64,000 bases of DNA, from assembly GCF_019704315.1 (NCBI RefSeq), contig NZ_AP024597.1, forward strand, positions 2,294,001-2,358,000, read 5' to 3'. The notes beneath the pieces are model-generated. The model did not search any database and was not told where the DNA came from. It was given only the letters and a program-made list of their open reading frames with translations. Every line of letters starts with the position of its first letter. The stretch's first letter is position 1. Positions 1 to 7,542 of this stretch are shown one piece after another. Both the position numbers and the translations under genes were made by a program. Source of the DNA: Stygiolobus caldivivus. Its GTDB lineage: Archaea > Thermoproteota > Thermoprotei_A > Sulfolobales > Sulfolobaceae.

Positions 1-14
1 GCAATTAATACGTT

Positions 15-575
15 TTAGCCAAAGATATTGAGGTTCTGAAACCCCTTAAACACCAGATATCCCAAAACAAATGTCATCGCTATGACCATGACATAGCCCG
101 TTAAAGGCTCTTGACTCAGTGTATAGGGAGATGGAGGTATAGTATAAAAAGGATAAGAGATAATTAAGACGACGGCTAAAGTAGTGTCACCTATCATCCA
201 TAAGACAAGGAGGAGAAGTTTTTCTATTAACCTCATATTCCTTACCCCTATTCCCAGCAATGCACCACCTAAAAACAAAGATAGTTCGTCCAGAGCCCGG
301 AAGGGTACCTCTGCCCCACCCAAAACGAATAGCTGAGGCAAATGCCATACTACTACTAGAACCGCCCCTAGGTAACCTAGGAGTGACAACCTGATATTTT
401 TCCCCCAGTAATAATAACCTACCAATGCACCTGCAAACACTAGGGCATAATGGGACGCCATAAATACTGGTTCTTCACTAAACATAAGCTCTTCCACTAT
501 AGGGTTAATAAAGGCTAAAGTAAGTATTATTGAGACTATGAGAGGCCTTTTATCTCCTATCTGTAATTTCTTCAT
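15..575 (-). CDS. polytopic membrane protein, DUF1404-like
   Basis: A 186-residue protein with about five or six hydrophobic segments. The start is ATG at 575 and the gene ends inside the window. Residues around 40-85 (ASHYALVFAGALVGYYYWG, then VWHLPQLFVLGG) resemble the small Sulfolobales membrane proteins grouped as DUF1404, which recall CtaG-type cytochrome oxidase assembly factors. That assignment is from memory and is weak. It diverges from the glucose dehydrogenase gene, with about 60 bases of AT-rich DNA between the starts. No catalytic motif is visible and the function is unknown. Confidence 0.6.
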   Translation of the reverse strand: MKKLQIGDKRPLIVSIILTLAFINPIVEELMFSEEPVFMASHYALVFAGALVGYYYWGKNIRLSLLGYLGAVLVVVWHLPQLFVLGGAEVPFRALDELSLFLGGALLGIGVRNMRLIEKLLLLVLWMIGDTTLAVVLIISYPFYTIPPSPYTLSQEPLTGYVMVIAMTFVLGYLVFKGFQNLNIFG

Positions 576-636
576 AAGTTTAATTTTTGAAAGAGTAAAT
601 AAAAGACTTTTTTACTCGGATTAGAAAAAGGATAGT

Positions 637-1719
637 ATGAAGGCTATAACTATAAAGCCTAATAATATAGGAGTTGAGGTAAAAGACGTTGAAATAAGAG
701 AACAGTTAAGAAAAGGGCAAGCGTTGATCAAGACTGTTATGACCGGTATATGCGGCACGGATAGGGGTATAGTAAGCGGAAAAATCTCTTTCGCATATCC
801 CCCAGAAGGTTATACTTACCTAGTTCTAGGTCATGAAGGACTAGGGAGAGTGGAAGAGACGGGCGAAGACGTAAATGAACTAAAAAAAGGAGATTATGTA
901 GTCCCCGTAGTTAGGAGAGGGTGCGGGGAATGTCTAAACTGTAAGATAGGAAGACAGGACTTTTGTGAAACCGGAAAGTTTGTAGAAGCGGGAATAAGGG
1001 GAAAACACGGTTTTATGAGAGAGGAATTCGTAGACGACGAAAAATACCTTGTTAAGGTCCCAGAAGAAGTAAGGGACGTGGCGGTATTAACAGAACCCCT
1101 GTCAAACGTCGTTAAGGCCATAGACGAACTCCTTTTCCTACAGAGAAGAATGATCTGGACTTGTGAGGATTCGACACTTGAATGTAGAAACGCTTATATA
1201 GTAGGTACTGGCCCAATAGGTACATTTTTTGCGATGGTACTAAGGACTCTAGGTCTTCAAGTTTTCATGCTTAATAGGAGAGAACCGAGCGATATAGAGG
1301 CCTATATTTCCGAAAAAATCGGTGCGACTTTTTATGATACCAGAAAAGGACTTGAAGGACTACCTGAAGCTGACCTAATAGTAGACACTAGTGGAGTCCC
1401 AGAGGCCTTTATCCCTTTAATGAAAAAGTTAAAACACAACTCAGCTCTAGTTCTATTCGGGACTGTAGAAGGAGAAAAAGCTGAGTTTGTATCGGATTTA
1501 GTTACAGAAATAGTAGAGAAAAATATACTAATAATGGGTAGTGTAAATGCCAGTAAAAAGGACTTCCAAGGTGCACTTAATTACCTTTCCATTTGGAAAT
1601 ATAGGTATGGTGACGTCCTAACGAGGATGATAACGAGGGTTGTAAGCATAGAAGAAGCTCCGAATGTCCTTACTAAGAAGGTGAAGGGTGAGGTAAAGAC
1701 GGTCATTAAATGGTCTTGA
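637..1719 (+). CDS. gdh: glucose 1-dehydrogenase (zinc-dependent MDR family)
   Basis: NAD(P)-dependent oxidation of glucose and related aldoses to the lactone, the first step of the branched Entner-Doudoroff pathway of Sulfolobales. The 360-residue length matches the family. Catalytic zinc ligands are visible as Cys39 (GICGTD) and His66-Glu67 (LGHEG). A structural zinc lobe has cysteines at 96, 99, 102 and 110. The nucleotide-binding turn GTGPIG is at 190-195. The start is ATG. The 3' end overlaps the convergent FAH-family gene by 14 bases. A closely related aldose dehydrogenase is possible; the match to archaeal glucose dehydrogenases is strong. Confidence 0.9.
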   Translation: MKAITIKPNNIGVEVKDVEIREQLRKGQALIKTVMTGICGTDRGIVSGKISFAYPPEGYTYLVLGHEGLGRVEETGEDVNELKKGDYVVPVVRRGCGECLNCKIGRQDFCETGKFVEAGIRGKHGFMREEFVDDEKYLVKVPEEVRDVAVLTEPLSNVVKAIDELLFLQRRMIWTCEDSTLECRNAYIVGTGPIGTFFAMVLRTLGLQVFMLNRREPSDIEAYISEKIGATFYDTRKGLEGLPEADLIVDTSGVPEAFIPLMKKLKHNSALVLFGTVEGEKAEFVSDLVTEIVEKNILIMGSVNASKKDFQGALNYLSIWKYRYGDVLTRMITRVVSIEEAPNVLTKKVKGEVKTVIKWS

Positions 1720-2545
1720 CGTAATTCCTGAGAACTCCTATACCTTTCACTTCTACCTCGACTACGTCCCCTTCTTGTAAGTACTTTTTACCGCTAAATT
1801 CAGCAACACCCGCAGGAGTCCCAGTGGTTATTATATCCCCGGGTTCAAGTGTAATACCTTTACTTAGGTACGAGATCATATCCTCTACCGAAAAGACCAT
1901 GTCCTTTGTAACACCGTTTTGAACTAGGACTCCGTTTACCCTAGTCTTTATCTCTAGCGAGTAAAAATCGACTTCGTCTTTAGTCACTATCCAAGGGCCT
2001 ACGGGTAGACCGGTATCGAGACCTTTCCCCATGACCCAGTTTAACCCGTATGGGTGGACTTCAGGGAATTGGTAGTCCCTAAAACTTACGTCATTAACTA
2101 CAGTGAACCCGAACACGTAATCCATAGCCTCGCCCCTGCTCACGTTCTTAGCCCTCTTACCTATCACAACCCCTATTTCCCCTTCGTAGTCAGTCCTTTT
2201 CAATTCCTTAGGTATTAGTATGTAATCCTCATTCCCTATAATAGCATTATTGAACTTTGTGAAGAAATAAGGAAAAGGGGGAGGAGCCATAGAAGTCTCT
2301 GATGAGTGGGACCTAAAGTTCACCGCAGGTAAAAATACCTTTCGCGGGTTAACGGGAGGGAGGAGCTTTTTTACCATAACCTCCTTTAGCGGAAGGTCCT
2401 TAACGACATCGAACGCACTTATTACTTTGTTAATATCTGAAAATACGCAATCGAGTCCCTCTTTATCAAACTCAAGGAATTTGTCCTCTTCATATACTAC
2501 TACGACTTTTCTGCCGTCTTCCGTTAGGGCAAACCCTAATCTCAT
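1706..2545 (-). CDS. fumarylacetoacetate hydrolase (FAH) family protein
   Basis: 279-residue FAH-fold enzyme of the FAHD1/acylpyruvase/hydroxyheptadienedioate isomerase type, acting on 2-keto or 1,3-diketo acids. The likely metal ligands are Glu121 and Glu123 ([10 protein letters not shown]) and Asp152 (NDVSFRDYQ). The C-terminal TTGTPAGV loop is present. The reading frame is open upstream, but the start is set at ATG 2545 because the family N-terminus ([11 protein letters not shown]) begins there and a TATA-like TTTAATT lies about 26 bases upstream. The sequence differs from the 2-keto-3-deoxyarabinonate dehydratase of Sulfolobus as I remember it, so the substrate is left open. Confidence 0.8.
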   Translation of the reverse strand: MRLGFALTEDGRKVVVVYEEDKFLEFDKEGLDCVFSDINKVISAFDVVKDLPLKEVMVKKLLPPVNPRKVFLPAVNFRSHSSETSMAPPPFPYFFTKFNNAIIGNEDYILIPKELKRTDYEGEIGVVIGKRAKNVSRGEAMDYVFGFTVVNDVSFRDYQFPEVHPYGLNWVMGKGLDTGLPVGPWIVTKDEVDFYSLEIKTRVNGVLVQNGVTKDMVFSVEDMISYLSKGITLEPGDIITTGTPAGVAEFSGKKYLQEGDVVEVEVKGIGVLRNYVKTI

Positions 2546-2576
2546 GCTTATTAAAACGACTTTAGCAATTAAATTT
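2546..2576. promoter_or_regulatory. overlapping divergent promoters of FAH gene and ECF ATPase
   Basis: Only 31 bases separate the ATG of the leftward FAH gene (2545) from the likely GTG of the rightward ATPase gene (2577). Within them TTATTAAAA (2547-2555) is placed correctly as the TATA box of the rightward gene. TTTAATT, read on the minus strand at about 2567-2573, is placed correctly for the leftward gene. Each TATA box therefore sits close to the other gene's transcription start, so both genes would be leaderless and could not easily be initiated at the same time. Confidence 0.5.
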
Positions 2577-3689
2577 GTGCTTATCATTAATGACCAAATA
2601 GAAGTTAGAGATGACGAAAGAGTTGTCCTCTTAGGGAAGAACGGTATAGGTAAGACTACTCTCATCAGGAGGGCCCTATGTTTAGGGGAACCGATTAAGG
2701 TAACGGTAGATGGGGAAGACTTCTGCAAGAAAAAGGACTACTCTTTGCTCTCCGCAGTTTTTCAGGAACCCTCTACACAGATCCTAGGGCTGACTTGTGA
2801 AGAAGAATTGAAATTACAGTCTTTGTTCCATGACGTAGACTTCAACGTCCCTAAAAGGATAATGGGTGAATTCTTCAATGTCAATTTTTACAGACTATCC
2901 GATGGGTATAAAAAGAGGTTCGTAATATCTACCGTGCTAGCTTCTAGGCCTAAGCACGTTATGCTTGATGAGCCCTTTGCTAACCTCGATAAGTACTCAA
3001 TAGGGCTCGTAAAAGAGGTCATACCTAAAGGGAGTTTAACCACGGAACATAGAGTTAGGGAAGTGAGGGAATGGGGAGATAGGTTTTACCTCCTTACAAA
3101 GGACGGTGCTAGGGAAATAGACAAGGTTATGTTATATGACGAAAAATTCCTGATAGAAAAAGGTTTAAGGGGGTTTAAACTAAAGCCTATCCAGACCACT
3201 TTTGGGAAATTAATATTTGAACACGAATGGATTAAAGTTAGAGAAGGAGAAGTGTTCTGTATTATAGGCAGAAACGGGGCTGGAAAGACTACTACTCTCA
3301 AAGGCCTTGTAGGAAAAGTGTACTTAATATTCCAGAACCCAGATTTACAGTTCTTCAACCCTACTGTTAGAGACGAGGTAAAGGACGACGAGGCAATCAA
3401 ACTTTTTAGGCTCCAAGATATTGCAGATAAAAGTCCTTTCTCTCTAAGTTACGGGCAGAAAATGAGAGTCTTGATAGCTACAGCATTCGCTTCTCCGTAT
3501 AAGGTAATAGGGTTGGACGAGCCCAGTGTAGGAATGGACGGAGAAGCCCTCCTGAGCTTTTATGAGATGATCAAAGCCCTTAAGGAACAAGGAAGGGGTA
3601 TAATAATCGCTACTCATGATGAAGACCTCATATCGATATGTGATACTGTGGTAGATTTAGAGGAAAGAAAACACTTAGTAAGAGTATAA
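2577..3689 (+). CDS. fused double ABC ATPase of an ECF-type importer
   Basis: One chain with two ATPase halves, as in the EcfA pair of energy-coupling-factor vitamin or metal importers. Half 1 has Walker A GKNGIGKT (residues 20-27), signature LSDGYKKR and Walker B VMLDEP. Half 2 has Walker [10 protein letters not shown]-loop FQNPDLQFF, signature LSYGQK, Walker B VIGLDEP and the switch histidine in ATHDED. The start is uncertain: GTG 2577 fits a leaderless promoter, while ATG 2544 would add 11 residues and overlap the FAH gene start. The convergent EcfT gene overlaps its 3' end by 62 bases. No substrate-binding S component is recognisable nearby. Confidence 0.8.
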   Translation: MLIINDQIEVRDDERVVLLGKNGIGKTTLIRRALCLGEPIKVTVDGEDFCKKKDYSLLSAVFQEPSTQILGLTCEEELKLQSLFHDVDFNVPKRIMGEFFNVNFYRLSDGYKKRFVISTVLASRPKHVMLDEPFANLDKYSIGLVKEVIPKGSLTTEHRVREVREWGDRFYLLTKDGAREIDKVMLYDEKFLIEKGLRGFKLKPIQTTFGKLIFEHEWIKVREGEVFCIIGRNGAGKTTTLKGLVGKVYLIFQNPDLQFFNPTVRDEVKDDEAIKLFRLQDIADKSPFSLSYGQKMRVLIATAFASPYKVIGLDEPSVGMDGEALLSFYEMIKALKEQGRGIIIATHDEDLISICDTVVDLEERKHLVRV

Positions 3690-4287
3690 TTACGCTTACT
3701 AGCGTAAAGGCCAAGTCTAAGCTTGAAGGAGCAATAGTTATATGCCCCCTATATTTACCGTAGAGCTTTATCGTATATGCTACGTATAGGTCCTCTGCTA
3801 TTTTCACAGTCTGTACAACGAAAGGTAAAAGGAGCTTCGAAGGCTTAAACCCTATCTTCCTAGCTCTGGCATTAAATACTATCTGACTCATTACCTCGTT
3901 AAATAAGGGGAAGTAAGCGAGCCCGACCACTAACGGGACTCCCTTTTCGCCCAATAAGTTTAAGACCGTGTGATAGTCAACATAATCTGACATCAAAAAG
4001 TACAAGTTTATATAAGTTAAAGCCCTGAGAGTAAAGACGTATAGGTAGAGTTTTTGGAACTCAAATAGGAGGACAAAGGAAGTAAGCGATATCAGGAGTT
4101 CGAGAAGGACTATATTACGTCTCCTAAATAATAGACCAAGAGTTACCGCTAAAGGGACTATTGATACAGACAGAGTAGTAGATAAAGCTATGACCAAAAT
4201 AGAGATCAAGGAATAAAGGAATGATACCTTACCTTTTATAACGGCAGTATCGGGAATTTTGCCTATTATAATTTCACCTATACTCAA
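3628..4287 (-). CDS. ECF transporter transmembrane component (EcfT/CbiQ-like)
   Basis: 219 residues with several membrane segments. Two short charged motifs resemble the coupling helices by which EcfT grips the two ATPases: NARARKIGF near residue 138 and LYGKYRG near residue 175. Together with the adjacent fused ATPase this makes an EcfA-EcfT module. The gene is convergent with the ATPase and overlaps its 3' end by 62 bases, an unusual arrangement for two subunits of one complex. The start is TTG, with an AT-rich TATA-like stretch upstream. The substrate is unknown because the S component is not identified. Confidence 0.65.
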   Translation of the reverse strand: MSIGEIIIGKIPDTAVIKGKVSFLYSLISILVIALSTTLSVSIVPLAVTLGLLFRRRNIVLLELLISLTSFVLLFEFQKLYLYVFTLRALTYINLYFLMSDYVDYHTVLNLLGEKGVPLVVGLAYFPLFNEVMSQIVFNARARKIGFKPSKLLLPFVVQTVKIAEDLYVAYTIKLYGKYRGHITIAPSSLDLAFTLVSVIILLLSVFFPLNLPQYHISI

Positions 4288-4782
<495 letters not shown>

Positions 4783-5230
4783 ACTGATAATTATGTAAGT
4801 TACTCACTTTTAAAAAATTATCGGGATATAAGGGGTTAGAATTCAGCTTCCATCATAAGGAGTACTTAAATTAAAGGTGACTTACTTTAACCTTCCAGAA
4901 AGACATATAAAGCTACTAAGGAGATTATATACCCCTTGGCGGAGAAATCCAACGTGCTCTAATACCATTAAGTGAATAAAACAAGCGGGACTAGGAGATA
5001 TGCAGAGTTGTGAGGGGACATAATAAGGGAACCTGATAATTACCCGATTGGAGCGGCTCTCCCACACAGCCTACGTTTTAAACCAATACCAAGATTAAAA
5101 AGCTTTAGCCCAACTTAAAAAGCGAGGCTTCTAGTCAGCTTTGTCAAGTTATGTACATTACTCGCTGTTTAGGTGGATATGAAAAGTATATAATAAGTCT
5201 AGCACTTTACCCGCTATTTAATATAGTATG
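4783..5230. other. 448-base intergenic region, nothing certain
   Basis: AT-rich start (tRNA promoter side), then mixed sequence. A 61-codon minus-strand reading frame (4882-5067) has no recognisable motif, promoter or ribosome site and is not called. I see no tRNA, C/D or CRISPR structure. Confidence 0.4.
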
Positions 5231-5809
5231 TTACTTCTCCATATCGTTACGGGTTATTTCATTCTCTCTTTCCTCTACCGTTTTGACTATCTTAGGTTTT
5301 AAAAGGAGGAAATAAGACTCATCTCTTCTCTCGTAGTATTGGAATGATGCTGATGCAAAGTAATCGCTTACTTGCAGGCCCGGTGTGTTCTTTAAGAACT
5401 TTACACATACCGGTACATATAGATACTCTGCTAGTTTAGCCTCTAACTTATCCCTCAAGGTAGCTTCTAATCTCTTATTGTTTATGAAGCTATCTATAAC
5501 TAGTATCAATTTCTCTTTAGGTTCTATAACTTTCACTAACTTCTCAATTACCCTACACCTATCCACATAACCGGCCTTTTCAATGACGTAGATTACTGCC
5601 TTTAGATCCATCTTGTTTATCCACGAGATAAATACGTTCCTTATAACACCGCTATCATTTTTAAAGTGGAACGCTCCTACCTTAGCCTCGTTGACTGCCC
5701 TTCGATGTTTTTCTAAAATATCGTTTTCCCGCCTCACCACTACGCCGGCTACAACAAAATACTTACTACTTATACCTGTGTCACCGCTTTCATCGATAAA
5801 TACCAGCAC
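5231..5809 (-). CDS. DUF3800 family protein
   Basis: 192 residues from the preferred GTG start at 5809; a TTG at 5833 would add eight. The N-terminus VLVFIDESGDTG is the hallmark of DUF3800, whose conserved early acidic residues suggest an RNase H-like nuclease fold. FVVAGVVV follows, then a helix-rich middle and a second acidic strand (LILVIDSF). Family members are often found in mobile or defence regions, but no molecular function is established that I can state. The neighbourhood (a 45-bp repeat and hairpin array just upstream, a tRNA downstream) is compatible with an accessory insertion beside the tRNA gene. Confidence 0.7.
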   Translation of the reverse strand: MLVFIDESGDTGISSKYFVVAGVVVRRENDILEKHRRAVNEAKVGAFHFKNDSGVIRNVFISWINKMDLKAVIYVIEKAGYVDRCRVIEKLVKVIEPKEKLILVIDSFINNKRLEATLRDKLEAKLAEYLYVPVCVKFLKNTPGLQVSDYFASASFQYYERRDESYFLLLKPKIVKTVEERENEITRNDMEK

Positions 5810-5843
5810 ATAGTAAATAACTGAGAGGGACAAAATAACGCTT

Positions 5844-5888
5844 CGGGATCACTGTCGCCGGGAATCCTCCCGACAACTCCCCCATCAC
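5844..5888. repeat. 45-bp direct repeat, copy 1
   Basis: Identical over 45 bases to the copy at 5905-5949 (repeat period 61). The unit starts CGGGATCACTG and ends CCCCCATCAC, is GC-rich against an AT-rich background, and contains an internal imperfect hairpin (GTCG with CGAC and GG with CC around a small loop). Confidence 0.9.
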
Positions 5889-5904
5889 ATTACACTTGTC
5901 TTTC

Positions 5905-5949
5905 CGGGATCACTGTCGCCGGGAATCCTCCCGACAACTCCCCCATCAC
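5905..5949. repeat. 45-bp direct repeat, copy 2
   Basis: Second perfect copy, separated from the first by 16 unrelated bases. Two copies, a 45-base unit and a 16-base spacer do not fit a CRISPR array. Confidence 0.9.
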
Positions 5950-5977
5950 GTGTAAATTCTTATGTAGCGTGACTTTT

Positions 5978-6247
5978 AACCTTAACTACTTAATTTTTCG
6001 CTTTGCATCAACGCCAAAGAGAAGTAGTTAAGGTTTCCCAATAAGACGCTAGAGGCTTTGCTATTAATAGCCTTTCGGGTATACGTAGGATAAAAACGGA
6101 CGCTATTAGCGTTTGTCGAATCAGCGCTTTTTAAAGTTACTTTACGGTTTGTGAATAAACGTAACCTTTAAGGTTTACAAAGAACTATAGTTAGTATTTT
6201 AAGCAGACCCTTGGGGTCTAGGAGGAGAAGACCCTTTCCTAAAAGGG
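5978..6247. ncRNA. run of six hairpins, candidate structured RNA
   Basis: Within 270 bases there are six inverted repeats in a row. A perfect 14-bp pair lies at 5978-5991/6022-6035, with an inner CTTTG/CAAAG. The others are AGGCT...AGCCT with the palindrome GCTATTAATAGC (about 6060-6071), ACGCTA-T-TAGCGT (near 6100-6112), AAAGTTAC...GTAACCTTT (near 6133-6170), AGACCC-TTG-GGGTCT (6205-6219) and CCCTTT-CCTA-AAAGGG (6232-6247). The last is followed by CTTTTG. No reading frame covers the region. It could be a structured RNA or the remains of a mobile element; the strand is unknown. Confidence 0.4.
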
Positions 6248-6320
6248 CTTTTGCATAATTTTAGATGTAATATTGGTAATATTAAACTCTTAAAGTAGGT
6301 GAATGTTATGAAAAGTTACT

Positions 6321-6350
6321 AAATTTTCTTCTTCTCTTCTTTTTTATATC
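6321..6350 (+). terminator. pyrimidine-tract terminator candidate
   Basis: A long T/C tract (TTTTCTTCTTCTCTTC, then TTTTTTATA) lies downstream of the hairpin array and meets the 3' end of a leftward gene. Oligo-T tracts of this kind terminate archaeal transcription. Confidence 0.4.
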
Positions 6351-6357
6351 GATATAC

Positions 6358-6705
6358 TCACTTAGTGACCTCCGTAACGTACTTATCGATAATCTGTTGT
6401 GCTATCCTATCCAGTTCAGACTCACCGACAAAAGGAACCAGCATATCCTCTTTATGTAAGTAGTAAGCGAACTTCACGCTCTCATTCTTGTTTCTCATAA
6501 ATAAATCTAGAATATCATTCCTCTCGCATTCTAGCTTCAGCCCTAAAGTCCTAAGGTGCTCTGCCCCCTCATATATTAATTCGCCAAGCCTTATGACCAC
6601 CTTATCCGATATTAAAACCTCGATGACCCTCTTGTTATACCTGTCAAAATAGACCTTCCTAAATACTCTACCTTCTGATGTAAAACCCGTAAGGATTAGC
6701 TCCAT
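6358..6705 (-). CDS. hypothetical protein, in the copT transcription unit
   Basis: 115 residues, soluble, mixed alpha/beta, rich in charged residues, with no motif I recognise. It starts with ATG four bases after the stop of copT, so it is almost certainly co-transcribed with it and may be regulated by copper. Its helical C-terminus ends VGESELDRIAQQIIDKYV. No cysteine pair or other metal site is visible, so a role as a metal chaperone is not supported. Confidence 0.6.
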   Translation of the reverse strand: MELILTGFTSEGRVFRKVYFDRYNKRVIEVLISDKVVIRLGELIYEGAEHLRTLGLKLECERNDILDLFMRNKNESVKFAYYLHKEDMLVPFVGESELDRIAQQIIDKYVTEVTK

Positions 6706-6709
6706 ATTT

Positions 6710-7228
6710 TTAATTAAGGCTTTTACTACTTAACTTCTTTTTCAACTCTTTCTCACACGTCTTACAACAAGTATAGTACACTTTTTTACCCACTTTGAAG
6801 GTAAAAGGCTCGCCCCTTATTTCCCCACCGCAATAATCGCAATAGAGCTCGCCCCTTATAATCCTTACAGTATTCATCTTGCTTGTAGCAATAAAATAGT
6901 CCTCTTTATCTTGGATTCTTGATAAAACTTTCTCTATGTCGTGTAAATTACCTTCAACTAAAGATAAATACTTACCGTCTATCAACTTATAACAGCCTAT
7001 ATTAGCTTGGATACACTCCTTAGAAATAATAAAAGCTACGAGCTTACCCTCTTCCTGATAGTCTATAGTGAACTTTATTCCCTTCCCTTTCAAGGACTTA
7101 ATGACTTTGGCTACTGTAGCCCTACTAACTCCTAATTCTTTAGCGATACTACTAGCGCTCCTCCTCCCGTCTTCTCTTAGCATCTGAAGGACTTTATACT
7201 CTAGTTGAGATAACCTAACGTCCTCCAT
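6710..7228 (-). CDS. copT: copper-responsive regulator, HTH plus TRASH domain
   Basis: 172 residues. The N-terminal winged HTH (about residues 5-55, LRED..RSASSIAKELGVSRATVAK) is of the Lrp/AsnC type. A middle ligand-sensing region follows, then a C-terminal TRASH metal-binding module with Cys130, Cys133, Cys154/155 and Cys158 (LYCDYCGG and YYTCCKTCEK). This matches CopT (also called CopR), which controls copM and copA in Sulfolobus. It is divergent from copM-copA across a 149-base intergenic region with a repeated motif that could be its operator. The start is ATG. Confidence 0.88.
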   Translation of the reverse strand: MEDVRLSQLEYKVLQMLREDGRRSASSIAKELGVSRATVAKVIKSLKGKGIKFTIDYQEEGKLVAFIISKECIQANIGCYKLIDGKYLSLVEGNLHDIEKVLSRIQDKEDYFIATSKMNTVRIIRGELYCDYCGGEIRGEPFTFKVGKKVYYTCCKTCEKELKKKLSSKSLN

Positions 7229-7377
7229 AATTGTATATTAAGTCACGATTAATAATATACTTTGTTTACATTAAACGTTAATATAAAGCAACTTTTTTAC
7301 TAAGTGTAGAGGTCTATTGAAAATAAATTTACATTGTGAACGTTGGGTAAAAAAGTGAGAAAATATAATATAATATT
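7229..7377. promoter_or_regulatory. copT/copM divergent control region with repeated motif
   Basis: Two similar blocks occur between the divergent genes: TTTACATTAAACGTT (7265-7279) and TTTACATTGTGAACGTT (7328-7344). They share TTTACATT followed by AACGTT with 1 or 3 bases between. Their position next to both promoters makes them candidate binding sites for the regulator encoded alongside. Assignment to CopT is inference. Confidence 0.45.
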
Positions 7378-7542
7378 ATGTCTCAAACGTGTCCGGTCTG
7401 TGGGATGGAAGTAGAAGAGACGTCTCCTTTCAAGACCATGTATAAAGGGACTATGTATTATTTTTGTAGTAACGGGTGTAAGAAAGCGTTCGAGAAAGAC
7501 CCAGAGAAATATCTTAGGGAAGGACCGAAAGGGATGCCCTGA
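7378..7542 (+). CDS. copM: small TRASH/YHS copper metallochaperone
   Basis: A 54-residue protein consisting of one TRASH/YHS-type metal-binding module: Cys5 and Cys8 (TCPVCGM), Cys30 and Cys34 (YFCSNGCKKAF), then FEKDPEKYL, the usual end of the fold. It matches CopM, which in Sulfolobus is encoded between copT and copA and is thought to deliver copper to the exporter. Its TGA stop is immediately followed by the copA ATG with no gap, so the two are translated from one mRNA. The start is the first ATG after an AT-rich stretch. Confidence 0.88.
   Translation: MSQTCPVCGMEVEETSPFKTMYKGTMYYFCSNGCKKAFEKDPEKYLREGPKGMP

Noticed and set aside
1706-2545. Identification as 2-keto-3-deoxyarabinonate dehydratase
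   Set aside because: The sequence differs from the Sulfolobus enzyme as I remember it, so only the FAH superfamily is claimed.
4882-5067. 61-codon minus-strand reading frame
   Set aside because: No family, promoter or ribosome site, and the composition is not convincing.
5844-5949. CRISPR array
   Set aside because: Only two copies, a 45-base unit and a 16-base spacer do not fit any CRISPR type; no cas gene is near.
6298-6322. A GGTGA site followed by ATG and a four-codon frame (MKSY)
   Set aside because: Too short to be more than chance; it lies in the tail of the hairpin region.
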